Notes under the pieces: model-generated
What the model saw: only the letters and a program-made list of their open reading frames with translations
The model's database searches: none
Told to the model about the DNA's origin: nothing
Assembly (NCBI RefSeq): GCF_030253575.1
Contig: NC_080569.1
Location: 28,247,501 to 28,311,500, forward strand
Direction of reading: 5' to 3'
Source: Rhododendron vialii
Lineage: Eukaryota > Streptophyta > Magnoliopsida > Ericales > Ericaceae
DNA: 64,000 nt
Shown here: one piece after another, positions 11,793 through 23,382 of the stretch
How positions within the stretch are numbered: the first letter of the stretch is position 1
Layout of the letters: each line of letters starts with the position of its first letter
Position numbers and translations under genes: made by a program

Positions 11793-12570
11793 AGAGTGTA
11801 CATAATGATATCTTTTGTTGATGGGGCTTTGGACAAAAATGTGTGGTATTCATATTGTATCACGTGGGCCCATATGTGAAGAATGTGTTTAGGCCTTGTT
11901 CCGCTAAGTTTTTATTGGGCGTTTTGTCTTTCTACAAAAAAAAAAAAACTACGCGTTTGTTAGCTTTACGCGTGTTTTATCTTTATTCAAAAAAAATGCG
12001 CATTGTAAGTTTCACGCCAAACATTTGTGGATTATTGATTCCTCTCAACGTGAGAAATTGGAAAATAGAAATATTTTTACCTTTACACAAATTATTTTAG
12101 AAATATCAAACATAAAACCCCAAAAGCTAGTTACAATGCCTCTCAATTTATCAAGACCAACCCATACGTTACAATGCCTCTCAATTTATCAAACCCAATC
12201 GATTATGTCGAAGACAGAATAATTTAAATGCAAAAAAAGGAGAGCAACTTGGATTAAACATTTTTTCAAACACCTTGAGTGCAATATACAATTCTCATAA
12301 TCCCTATTCCCGAATGCCTAAAAAAATAGAAGGTACAATTCCTGGAATAAAAAAATAACTAAAAGAAAGAAAAAGAACTTGACATAGGGAGAATACCTAG
12401 AATAAAAAAAAAAGAATGAAAAAAGTTCGGTAAAAGGCTTTCTTCCACTTTTGGACTACTGATTAGGGCGGCGGTTATTTGTTGCGGGCAAGAGGGAGAC
12501 AGAGAAGGGGGGAGAGAGGTGGAAACCAAAAGGCGAGGGTGGGAAGGAGAGAGGCCATCCTTTGGATTTT

Positions 12571-12574
<4 letters not shown>

Positions 12575-12631
<57 letters not shown>
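12575..12631. repeat. (GA)n microsatellite
   Basis: An uninterrupted dinucleotide run of about 57 bp. The surrounding frame at 12475-12741 is a product of this run and is not a gene. Confidence 0.97.
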
Positions 12632-12633
<2 letters not shown>

Positions 12634-13017
12634 CTTTAGAGAGAAGATGTAAAGAGAGAAGACCAACGTAGGTCCCGTTAGTAAAAAAAAAAGTAGGTTC
12701 CGTTTCACATTATCCGACGTTAAAAAAAATGTGGCTTTCAAATTTTGAAAATCAAATCTAATTTACCAAAATGCCATTTGACCAAACTCTACAGAATTGC
12801 CCTAAATCAGTTTGAGATTTAATGAATTACCATCTTTGTTCTTAGCCCTTAGATTTATGTGGGGATAAATTTGGACCCTTGATTTATGTATATAAGTTCA
12901 AATAATGAGCTTCATTATTTGGCCCAAAAAATTGTGGCCTAGGCAGCCTCTCAAGTCCAGTGGCGGACCTAGGAATTTCATATACTGGGGGCACCTATTA
13001 TTCACAATTTTAAAAAA

Positions 13018-13170
13018 TATTTCTCTGTATGTATAACTAAATTATCGCTCAACCATTAAATATTAATCACTCATTCTATTCCGCAATCCATTTTTGACAA
13101 TCTTCATGGTTAAAAATACTCTTTCAACTGTCGCGGTAGCAACCATAAGATTACCAATTAGTCAAGAGAA
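13018..13170 (-). pseudogene. hAT transposase C-terminal (dimerisation) domain remnant
   Basis: Read on the minus strand from about 13160 the sequence gives VATATVERVF, then MKIVKNGLRNRMSD, a stop, and later YTYREIF. This is the conserved order of the hAT-family C-terminal dimerisation domain of zf-MYM/TTF-type plant transposases. Two in-frame stops lie in about 40 codons. Downstream on that strand is the AGTGGCGGACCTAGGAATTT-type sequence (12970-12990 on plus) common in plant repeats. No N-terminal transposase part was recognised, so this is a dead fragment. Confidence 0.72.
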
Positions 13171-13540
13171 AGTAAACTAAAGAATAATTTAGAAAATTTG
13201 ATTTTCATAATATTTTTGGATTGGGAAGAAAACACAAAGAGATAGGACAAAAATAGAAAAATAAAGGAAAAAAGTAGAATAAAAATGGAGAAATAAAGAA
13301 AAGAGGTAGAAAAAAACAAAACAAAAAAAACAAAACAAGAGGATGGGGGCCTCTGGGATTCGAACCTAGGCACCTACCGCGCCTAGAACTTATGTCAGGT
13401 CCTAAAGCCACAACAAGAAGTAATGTATTGTACAAGTGTAGGAAACTTTTATATAGTTATATCAAAAACAAATTTTTTTATTTTTTTTAAAAAGAAGAAG
13501 TGGGAGCACGTGACCTTACGTGTCCCAACGTGAGTCTAAA

Positions 13541-13627
13541 AATGCTACCAACAGAGACAAACAACCTGACCCTCACAGAGATCCTACGTGGAAAGTTATA
13601 AAGGGACGCACTCCTCCACTCCCAGCT
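13541..13627 (+). repeat. 87-bp inverted repeat, left, with inward promoter
   Basis: It pairs with 22745-22831 in inverted orientation, 87 bp without gaps and six mismatches by eye. It carries an AAGTTATAAAGGGAC TATA-like box pointing rightward toward the FAR1-related pseudogene. Sharp inverted repeats that also serve as promoters are known from MuDR-type transposons. No convincing 9-bp target duplication was found outside; the best offset matches at 6 of 9. Confidence 0.75.
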
Positions 13628-14261
13628 TTCCAAACGCGCGCCAATTTAGCCAAATGAGAAAAACCTATTTCAGTTCAAAAATTTTGGGAAAGTGGTTCAG
13701 TACTGGGATCTCTCACTCTCTCCACGAAATCCAGCACCAACGCCCTCCCACCACTGGAGCTCCCACATACGCCAGCCCACCATCATCGGAGCCCCCACCG
13801 ATCGACCGGCCAACCACCACCGCACCACGACTCGGTGGAAAACCACTTATCAGCCACCATCACTGGATTTTTTCCTACCAACGATGCCCCACCACCCACG
13901 CCGCACCACCACCAACTCCTCTCTCCCGATTACTTTCCAATCGACTTCTCTATCACAGGTTTGAGTCTGTCACTTCCCTCTCCCTTAATGTACATTTGAT
14001 TGTTAAGAAAACCCTCAAAAATCTGTAACTATGGGGACGTAATTTGAGTTTTGTCCTGGTTATTACTTTGATTCCTCAACCTTTGTGTCTAAATACTAGT
14101 ACACTTTTGAGAACTGGAATGTAATCACCATGGGTAAGGGGCCCTTTTAGAGTCGGCTACATCCCATAGTTATATGTGTCTGTTCCTTTTTTTTTTTTTT
14201 TTGGGAGGGAGGGGAAATGTTTGTCTGTTCTTAAGTCCTTGTATTTCTTATTTGTAGAATC
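13628..14261 (+). other. 5' leader and leader intron of the FAR1-related gene relic
   Basis: A C/T- and CCACC-rich leader runs to about 13959, where GGTTTGAG could be a splice donor (CACAG|GTTTGAG). The T-rich stretch ending TTTGTAG at about 14257 is a plausible acceptor, four bases before the ATG at 14262. The open frames over the leader are Pro/Thr/His-rich by composition and have no recognisable domain, so the region is read as untranslated. Confidence 0.45.
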
Positions 14262-16732
14262 ATGGACATACAAGATCAGAATTTGGAGGAAAATCAGAAT
14301 TTGGAGTTGGTATTAGAACCTAAAGTTGGAACAATATTTAACTCTGAATACGAAGCCCTGGAATGTTACAGTAGATATGCGAAAGCAAAAGGATTTGGTG
14401 TGGTCACAATAACCTATAAGAAGCGTAACAATGTCAAGTCGAATATAAGTTATGGTTGTCATTGGGGTGGAAATGCTAGGCCAACGGGTTTGAATCCCGT
14501 TAAATCCCATCCAACAGCAAAAATAGGTTGTGAAGCCCATATGAATATCTCTTTGCAAGTTGACGGGAAGTGGATGTTGAATTCGATTGAATTGAAGCAT
14601 AATCATGAAATGGACCCGGAAAAAGTGAAATATCTTTGGTGCTATTGGACTCTCCCACCACATACGAAGAGGACAATTGAATTGAACACGGCAGCCGAAA
14701 TCACAATGAACAAAATCATTGCCTCATGTGAGATCGAGGCAGGGGGCCCTGATAATCTAACGTGGATAGGTAAGGATGTAAAGAATTACAAGGATAAAGA
14801 AGGCGTGCACTGCTCAAAGAAGGGGATGCCGATGCAATGCACAAGTACTTTGGAAGAATGCAAAAAGATAATGGTAACTTCTTCTATGCCATCGATCTTG
14901 ATGAAGATGAACGATTACGGAATGTCCTTTGGGTTGATACGTATAGTAGAGAGTTATATAAAGAATTTGGCGATGTCACATTTGACACAACTTACCTTGT
15001 TAACACGTACAATATGCCTTTTGCACCGTTCGTAGGGGTCAACCATCATGGACAATCGATTTTGTTTGGATGTGGTTTGATATCACAGTAGGACACGACT
15101 TCATTTGTATGGTTGTTCGAGACTTGGCTTTCTTGCATGTCTAATTCCTACCCTAATGCCATCATCACAGACCAATGTAGGGCCATGCAAAACGTGATAA
15201 GTGAAGTCTTTCCAAATGTACGACATCGTTGGTATTTGTGGCATATCATGAAAAAAATTCGTGACAAGTTGAAGGGTTACAGTGAGTATAAGGCGATAAA
15301 AATATCCCTCAAGAGTGATGTATATGATTCCTTGTATTTGGTGGACTTTGAACAAAATTGGGCAGATCTCATCAAACAATTTGATCTATAGGACAATGAT
15401 TGGCTAGCTGGATTGTATAAGGAGAGGCATCGATGGGTACCGGCATTTGTTAAGGATACCTTTTGGGTGGGGATGTCAACAACCCAACGGAGCGAGAGCA
15501 TGAATGCCTTCTTTGATGGCTACGTCCATTCCAAACCACCTTGAAGGAATTTGTGGATCAATATGAGAATGCCTTACGTAAGAAGGTGCAAAAAGAAGAT
15601 GAGGCAGACGCCCATTCTTTAAATTTTCAAATTCAGAAGGTGTCTCCTTATAAGTTTGAGGATCAATTTCAGCAAGTATACATAGTTGGAAAATGCAAGG
15701 AGTTCCGAGAGCAAGTAGCTAACAAGGTTGGGTGCAATTTGACTATTGGACCGGTAGTAAATGGTATTTCACTGTTCCACATTGAATAAGACATTCTAGT
15801 TGGAAAGAAAAAAATCTTTTTAAAACTTGCACTTTCATTGCTCATTTTGATAAGGAGTCAACATAAACTAATTGCAATTGTCGGTTGTTCGAGAGTAAGG
15901 GAATGGTGTGCACGCATATGATCTCTGTTTGGTCAAAAAAGAAGCTTGAAGTGGTGCCCGATAAATATATTCTACAACGATGGATGAAAAACTTGGTGAG
16001 GAGTCACACAAAAATAAAGGTGAGTTATGTTAATTGGGAACGCAAGTCCGAATTTGTTCGCTATGACAGTTTGTTGAAGTTATTCAATGAGGCTGCCGAC
16101 AATGCCATGTATTCCATTGCCAAGACTGATAGGATGGCGGCTAGGTTGCGAAAAATTAAAGCGGAGAATGCCTTATACGATGAGGATTGTCTTAGCAATA
16201 TGCCTACGGCTGGAGATGTACAAAATGATTTGGAAAGTTTCCAAGATAAATCAATTACCGTGGGCGATTCAAGTAAAGGGCCTCAGAGAGGGCGACCGCT
16301 GACGAAGAGGAAGCAATCAACGACTGAGCAAATTATTAGAAGGAATATGAAATCAAAGAAAAGGGTCCAATGTAGTCATGTCAATGCAAGGAGTACACCG
16401 GTATACCAATCATTATGCATTTCTTTCGATGTTTCACATGATTATGATCATTGGCTTGCTATGATTTAGAATTTGACCTTATTTCGCTTTAGGATGTGGA
16501 AGTCCACACTCATGCTATGGGATTTCATGAGATAGTAACGCAAGAGAGTGGAAACGTTATTGTAAGTATGACTGCATTTGTACTACATCGAATCTTTTCA
16601 ATTCATAATTTTTCTCATGTTACTGTAATTTCAATTGGTTATGATTTCAGTCATCTCAGGCGAGTGTAGGATATCTTGGTACATGGAGCTATGACCCTAA
16701 TGGATCTCCATATGATTTGGGACATGATTATA
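14262..16732 (+). pseudogene. FAR1-related / MULE transposase-derived pseudogene
   Basis: A FAR1-type DNA-binding region comes first (EYEALECYSRYAKAKGF through GCEAHMN, GKWMLNS and LKHNHEM; zinc-binding Cys/His pattern kept). Next is the MULE transposase domain and then a SWIM zinc finger (CNCRLFESKGMVCTH, near 15870-15920). Catalytic acidic positions are still visible: FDTTY (Asp codon 14984), ITDQ (15170) and RSESMN (Glu codon 15494). Lesions: a net -1 frameshift near 14820-14836, TAG at 15089, TAG at 15389, a -1 shift near 15533, a further frame change after TAA at 15787, and TAA at 15864. Small 3' exons are plausible to 16561 (GTAAGTATG donor) and at 16651-16732. FAR1-related proteins are nuclear transcription factors derived from MULE transposases; an inactive autonomous MULE is the alternative. 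Confidence 0.85.
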
Positions 16733-18037
16733 GTAAGTTTAGTTCTAAGACTTTCCACTTTTATCGGTTTATAAGTTTAACTAGGACCTTCCTCTCTCTT
16801 TTTCTCTCTCTCAGAAATCAAAATGTTTTGATTTGACTCAGTTTGTTTTTTGTTGTCTTCTTTTTTCTTTGCATGTTGAGAACTTTAGGGATGGAATGAT
16901 GCTTTTGAGATATACGGCAGGCTGTGAAAAAAATGAGGAGCTGCCATTATTGTGAAATATTATGCTACCACTTTTGCATCTTTTTGGTGATGAAACTTTT
17001 GCATCTGCAGCTGCTTTTTGTTGGTGGAATGCAGTTTTTGGAAGCTGTATTTGTCTTAAGCTTTACTTCATTGAATTATGGGCTAATGCTGTAGATGAAT
17101 CTGCTACTTCTGAGCCTTTGATGTTGCTACTTTTTTGGTAGAAGCAGAGATGACCATTTTGATTTCTCTGTGGGGTGTAGCCTTTTTTGAAGTTACAGAA
17201 GCATGAGAAGATGGCAGAAGCATGAGCGGAAGGCTACCAGTCAAATTTAGTGTAAAACCTCAAGTGCATGGGTTCCAATGATGGAAATTTGTTCATAATC
17301 AATGCATTTTGATTTCTCCAAACTCGTTCTTTGTGTAAATTCATGTAATCAACTTCTGGTATGAAACAAATTAAAGTTGGAATTTTTGGTATGAAACGAA
17401 AGTCTTATACGTGTCTCGTTGGTGTATCCATATCGTATCTTGTCGGCGTACGCGTATCGTGTCGTGTCCTATGTTTGTATTGTGATGTGTCGATGTATCC
17501 GTATTGTATCGTGTCCTATATTTGTATCCATATCAGTTTGAGTGATTGACCTATTTTTCTTGAGCAATGTCCTCATGCTACTCTTTTGATATCGAAGCAA
17601 TTTAAGCTCTGCAACTATTGGAGATCAGGGAACACCTGATTTTGAAGACTATGAAGCTGAGTTTTAGACTTGGATTTGCCTTTATCCACAATAGGAGTAA
17701 AAGCTGAGTTTTAGACTTAGATTTCTTTCTTCTAATTACTCTACTATTGTGCTTGTAATTGCAATGTGTGAACTCACATTGTGGGTATGAGTCCTTATTC
17801 AATTGTTTATGGGGGTTTTGTTTATGAGTTTTGGCTTTGCAATGTGGTAACAAACCAGTGAACTTACATGGCTTCATCTCTCTCAGCTTTAGCAAGGTTT
17901 ATGCCTGTACTTGGTAACAAGATACGGTTTAATGAAGGAATATACCTAAAAATATGGTCCGAAAACGTTCTAATGCTAGAATGCAAAGGAAAAGGCTCAT
18001 GGGAGGTGTTGGCTAGCATGAGAAGTGTTATTGGAAC

Positions 18038-18082
<45 letters not shown>

Positions 18083-18942
18083 TGTGTTTGCCCCTTCACA
18101 TTTCTCCTGCACTCCCATGCCTGAAAGGCCGAAACTAATAACAACTTCTCTATATAGCTATACAACAGAAAATGCAAGGAAATTACTCTTTATCCACTTC
18201 AAACAAAACAATTGAAACTTAAAGTCAAGCACTCACTTCAATCATTGAATCACCATTTCCATTCACAGAAATTCTACTACTTAGTAGGATAGTTGGCCCT
18301 TCCAAGTGGCATCATAGACATCTCTGATCAAATAGAGTATTTCCTTACTAGTTTGTATACAACTTACAAGATGTGACTATGGAAAGAGGCGTGAATCAGT
18401 TACATGAATTTACACAATGAACGAGTTTGGAGATGGTATTACACAATTGGAACTCATGCACTTGGTCCTTACACTAAAATTGACTGGAAACCTCCCACTC
18501 ATGCTTCAGCCATCTCCTCATATGCTTCAGCAACCCAAAAGAAGGCTACACCCCAATGAAGCAAAAAGTCATCAGGACACAACTCGACATGGCATGGCAC
18601 GGTACAAATATGGACAAAGCTTATTCAATGAAGCAAATCTTGTGTACTTGCTCGGTTGATGTTAGTCTTGTTTTCCTGCAATTTCTAAAACATGAAAGAA
18701 AGCTAATTTCAAACAACTTACACCAAAAACAAGTATAATAATGGGGTGTGGGAGTGAGTGAGACAGTATGTTCATTTGACTGCTAACAAAAATATAACTG
18801 TTAACAAGAAAGAAATTAACAAGCCATAGGAGTATATGTTATGTCTCCCTCTTCTGCGTATAAAACTTCTCCCACTTGGAAGCTATTAGGCAACAACATA
18901 CTATGGTTAATTATCACAAGCTAGCATGGTTTCGAACCGTGG
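16733..18942. other. Non-coding 3' flank of the FAR1-related relic
   Basis: No domain is recognisable on either strand. It holds a GTGTCGTGTCC/GTATCC-type repetitive stretch at about 17400-17530 and a (GA)n run at 18040-18079. Short frames here (for example 17361-17549 and 18417-18659) lack family signatures. Confidence 0.4.
18040..18079. repeat. (AG)n microsatellite
   Basis: A perfect dinucleotide run of about 40 bp. Confidence 0.97.
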
Positions 18943-18947
18943 ATGGC

Positions 18948-21560
18948 TGTAATACCCGCCCCGGATATTTCAGTATTTTAATTACTTTTAATTGAACTAT
19001 GTGTTTTATGAGTTTAAATCGTAAACAATAAAACTTGCGAGGGTTCTGTGTGTGATTTGTAATTGGAGCATAAGTTAAGACGTGGTTCCGCTTACTTGTG
19101 ATAAATTCTCTTGTGCCTTTATATAGCAAAATATTCTGGCGATATTTATCTTTCTCCATACGTATCTTGTTTCTACGTAGAGAGAGAGAGAGGAGAAGAA
19201 GAGAAAGACATGTGCAGTGCTGTTCTTTATAAAATTATTCAAGGTAATTAGAAAGCTTGCGAATTTCTCTAATTTTTACTGAATGTTCATTTATGTGTCC
19301 AGTATACGGTAGTAAATTTTCATAATTTTCTAAGAGGTGTAGAAAAAGATAAAAATCATAAACCTAATTGTGGTCAGGATCCTATTTTTTAGCAGACAGC
19401 TTACAGAGCTGTGTCTTTTATCAATTTTCTTTTATAGTTAAGCGATCCTCTTGATTCTGGGTCCTTATGATTCTGAAAGATTGATAAGTTGGTGATGTTT
19501 TGACATTGAAATTACTAAAAAGTATTAAGTATTCAATTTTTAATAAATTTTCGAATACTGACTGTTCTGCTGGAAATTGTGCTTCGCTGCATAGAATTTT
19601 TGAGTTTGGAGGTAATTTTGATTAGGTTCCTTTATTTTAAAAAATCTGGAAAAAAATTTTAATGAACTTTGACAAGTGATAATGGTGTGTACCAAATTTG
19701 GGATTTATTAGATGCGTATTCTAGTGTTGGCGGATTTTACATGTTTGTGTGACACTGCTGGGTTTTGTAATTGCTGTATTGACACATTTTGGAAAAATGG
19801 TCATATCTTTTAGCTCGGGTATGTAGGGGTTAGCGCACAGATTGTTGATTTTGAAACTAGACTCGTATACCTTTCGGAACATGTAGGGGTTGTGGCTTGT
19901 TTTGTACCAAGTTAAATTAGTTTTTGATTTGAAATTGATAGACGGGCAGAATCTGTGATTTTGGACAGATTTTTGTGTAATTTTGGATGAGCATAATTTT
20001 GTCGTTGGGGCTCCGTTTTTAACAAATTTTATATCAAAATTCATGTACCGGAGGTTTACTTTCTAATGGTGGTGGTTTCATGATCTGGTTTTAACCTTAT
20101 AAAAAGTTATAGGCAGAATACGACAGGCTGGTCGTAGATTTCAAACAAAATGTAGAGATTATGTGGTGTTTGAGTGTTACGCTTGTTTAGGGACACTTCT
20201 AAACCTTTGAGATGAACATGCTAGTATGCGTTAAGCATCTTTAATCTATTGTTGGTATTATAGATTGTTGTTAGGAGTTAGTTTTGACGTTTAAGCGTTC
20301 AATAAACTGATATGGTTAACTTGTGGTTAGGTGTCAATTTAGTCAATTGGGAGAGGTCGAAATCGTAAGTTTGGCGTATCTCGGTCGATACAAAGGTGAG
20401 TGTGTTTGATATGATTTTTCTCCATATAATATTGCTGTGGTGGTGAGTGTATATTTTACTATTTGTGATTAACTTTCGATATGATTATTTTTAATGAGAT
20501 GTTATAGTGAGGGGTGTATATCATGCTATTGTTGTTTAACTTTTGATATGTTGTGAATGATTGCGTGTGAGGCACACAATGTCATAAGCCATATCGTTCA
20601 ATAGACGATGGTTAGGAGCATGGTGTGTGGGACACGAGATTTGGTTGTAATATGCGTGTTTGATGAAAATACATGCTGATGGGTGTTGATTGAACCGTCG
20701 AAAATTAACGTGTGAGGCATACCATGTCGTATGCCATGCCGGCTAATTGTCGGTGGATGGAAGCATGGTATGTGGAACACCTTATCTTGGGTTCATGGGA
20801 TATGGCAGACGTGCCACTGCATGTGATGTGATTACATTCATATTATTGTACAATGATTATTATTGCTCAGTTGGGTGGATATGTTGGTTATAACTGTTGT
20901 ATACATTCTAATATTTCGGTTACATTGGTGATGTGTATTCATGTTGATATTCCTTCGGGTATTGTGGTATTATGTTGAGCATTTCTATATCTCACACACT
21001 CTGGCTTTCCTTTTTGGTCTGCCAGGTAGAAGGTTGCTTAGAGTGGATCCACTACCGGTCGTCGTGTTGAGGTGTTTTGCTAGCGTTAGGTGGGGTTTTG
21101 GTTACGTTGTTTTCGAGTGCCTTAACTGGTATAGAATTTAATTTGTAAGGAGTTGTAACTAAGGATAGTTAAGTTTTTTAAAATTGTATAGGTTGTAATT
21201 AAGTTTGGTCGATGGTTGGTGTTCTATTTTAGGTTAGCCTTGGACGTTGTGGATGGTTGAATTTGTTGTAGGTGGTTGATGATGAAGTTGGTTTATTCAA
21301 GTTGTAAATAAGTCGTTGGTGGATGTGTTGAAGTATAGAATTTTTAAAGTGCTATAATGCAGATATTGTTTCTTAGTTGTGCGATGTCATGGTTGGTTGG
21401 TCAATACGTTGACTCATTTTTATGTTAAGGTGATAAGTCTTCCGTCAGGTGTTTATTTCTGACAGGTTGTGATATGTGGTTTGGTCTTTTGTGTGGAATG
21501 TCACGTGGTCGCGTTGGCTCGGGCCCACTTTGGGTGCCGTTTGTGGGGCAGGGCGTGACA
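18948..21560 (+). mobile_element. Solo LTR of a Ty3/gypsy-type element with perfect target duplication
   Basis: The 2613-bp segment begins TGTAATACCCGCCCCGG and ends GGGGCAGGGCGTGACA. It is flanked by the 5-bp direct repeat ATGGC (18943-18947, 21561-21565). TG...CA ends with short near-inverted termini are the hallmark of an LTR. No primer site, coding region or second LTR occurs inside, so it is a solo LTR left by recombination between the two LTRs. Length and terminal sequence suggest a long-LTR chromovirus (Tekay/Del-like) but no coding part proves it. Inside, about 20560-20650 and 20710-20785 share a GTGTGAGGCA...CATGGTRTGTG unit, an internal duplication. Confidence 0.9.
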
Positions 21561-21565
21561 ATGGC

Positions 21566-22744
21566 TATCAGTGCCAAACTCAGAACAGGAGATAAGCTGA
21601 AAGCTTGGGTTTGTGATAAATTAATTCTGGTCTATGCTCTATTTGTAGTCAAGTAGATGAATTTTTTTTTTTTTTTTAACTTGAGTAGATGAGTTTATTG
21701 ATCACCTATTTTTCCAGAGTCAGATAGACAAACAACAAAGCCAGGCAAGGCAGAGGAAAAAGATACAAAAAATCGCAAACTAATAATCCAAAGCAAAACA
21801 AACTTGAGACTTGGCAAGAAGCCAAAGAAAAAGAGAGTAAAAAAAAAAAAACAGAGAAGTGCCATGGCAAACCATTGATAAATAAATTAAAGAAAAAATT
21901 AGCAAGCAACAAACTTGGAAACAAGCGTAAATCTCTTCACCACTTCAATGTTATGAAGAAAAATTATCTATATAAGGTCTCAAAGTATCAGACTTGGCCT
22001 TCCCCTGCATAACCCACATCCTCACCTTAAGTCAACAGATTAAACACTATCAAATTTCGTGGTCCAGGCCGCAGAAGTAGTCGATGTTGAATGGACAATC
22101 TTCGCGTTTGTGAAATACCAGTTCACATGTACAGCTGCAATCGTCACACGGAGGGAGATGTAGCAACATTATACAGTCAATTTAGATCAACAGATTGACA
22201 GCCATAAATTTTTTCACCCAAAAGCAATTTATTCACTCAATAGGTTGACAACCACTACTATCAGAATTAAAAACCCCAATGTTATGAAATCTGGACAAAA
22301 AAAAAAAAAACCTAATTTCTTCGTGTGTGCACATTAGTAAAAGAATCAAATGTAGATTAGTGGAGAGGGAAGTGAGAGAGATACCGTTGAGATAGAAGAG
22401 ATGGTGGTGGTGCGTCGGTGGTGGTAGGGGCTGGGTTTGGGGTTGCCCGTCGGTGGTGGTAGGGGTGAGTTTGGGGTTGCTCGACGGTGGTGTTGTGACA
22501 AGAGGAGAGTGTGAGATTGAGGAGAGAGGGGAGAGGAGATAGTGGTGGTGCGTCGTTGGTGGTGGGGGAGTCTGAGGAGGCCGTCGGTGGTAGTGCGTCG
22601 AGAGAGAAGAAAGGATATCGTCGTGTGGTGTTCTCAAAGAGAGAGAGAGAGTGAGAGTGGGGGCAGGGGATTTGACGATTCAAAATCAATTTGGGAATTT
22701 TTGAATTTGGGAACACAGCTGCTGCGCTGTAGAGGAGTGGACTT
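21566..22744. other. Non-coding DNA with a minus-strand leader-like stretch
   Basis: About 22716-22230, read on the minus strand, lies directly downstream of the inward TATA box of the right inverted repeat. It is C/T- and CCACC-rich like the leader at 13640-13960, so a minus-strand transcript from this end is plausible. No protein domain was found in it or in 21566-22230. Confidence 0.4.
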
Positions 22745-22831
22745 AGCTGGGAGTGTAGGAGTGGGTCCCTTTATAACTTTCCACGTAGGATCTCTGTGAG
22801 AGTCAGGTTGTTTGTCTTTGCTGATAGCATT
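22745..22831 (-). repeat. 87-bp inverted repeat, right, with inward promoter
   Basis: This is the inverted partner of 13541-13627. Its TATA-like box (GTCCCTTTATAACTT on plus) points leftward, into the 9.2-kb interval. Its outer edge is sharp: from 22833 the sequence is the protease 5'-flank repeat, which elsewhere (3200, 41060) continues without this repeat. Confidence 0.75.
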
Positions 22832-23119
22832 GTTAGTTGACCCATGGAAGATTTCTTAAGTCACGATTCAGGTTAAAAAAAGGGCCCCCGTCTGGATTCA
22901 ATTGCTTTCATAGCCTTTTTTTTTTTTTTTTATTGCTTCAATTATTAGGTAGTCCCAGAGTAGTATGTGACGTTGATATGTTATATTCATCACAAATAAA
23001 AGTTCCCCAACAATATTAGTCAATTTTTTTTTATCTCTCAACAAAACCGAATTATGTCTCTACCGGATAATTTTTCTTCTACGCAAATGGTTGTAGGAGT
23101 ACCACGTAGGCAACGCCAC

Positions 23120-23357
23120 GGGACTCGGGGATCCTGCAGGACGGATCCCTACAAGGCAAATCTCAGTTGTACATGAGTATTTTTGTTTTTTTTGATAGGC
23201 ACGTGAGTGTTTTCAATAGTCCGAATTCAAATGAAACTTTTCTGGGAAAATTTTCATTTGAATCCGAACAGTTGAAAATACTCACGGACAACTATGATAC
23301 CACTGATACGTCCTACACGACCTGTAGTGCACTCTGCACTACAGGGTTTCGGGTTCC
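23120..23357. mobile_element. MULE-type MITE with perfect 9-bp target duplication
   Basis: The 238-bp element starts GGGACTCGGGGATCCTGCAG and ends CTACAGGGTTTCGGGTTCC, recognisable inverted termini. CAACGCCAC directly repeats at 23111-23119 and 23358-23366. A 9-bp duplication is characteristic of Mutator-like elements. The flank copies in the right arm (CAACGCCAT near 41525) are empty. The interior (about 23206-23285) folds as a hairpin. Confidence 0.78.
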
Positions 23358-23382
23358 CAACGCCACATGGTACTCTGACTAA

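Noticed and set aside
13340..13380. GGGATTCGAACCTAGG resembling a tRNA T-arm
   Set aside because: No matching anticodon or acceptor stems on either side; such words are common in plant repeats. GTGGATTCGAAAC near 44990 was rejected for the same reason.
13529..22840. Target-site duplication for the putative MULE
   Set aside because: The best alignment of the outer flanks (GTGAGTCTA against GTTAGTTGA) matches at only 6 of 9 and needs a 2-base offset.
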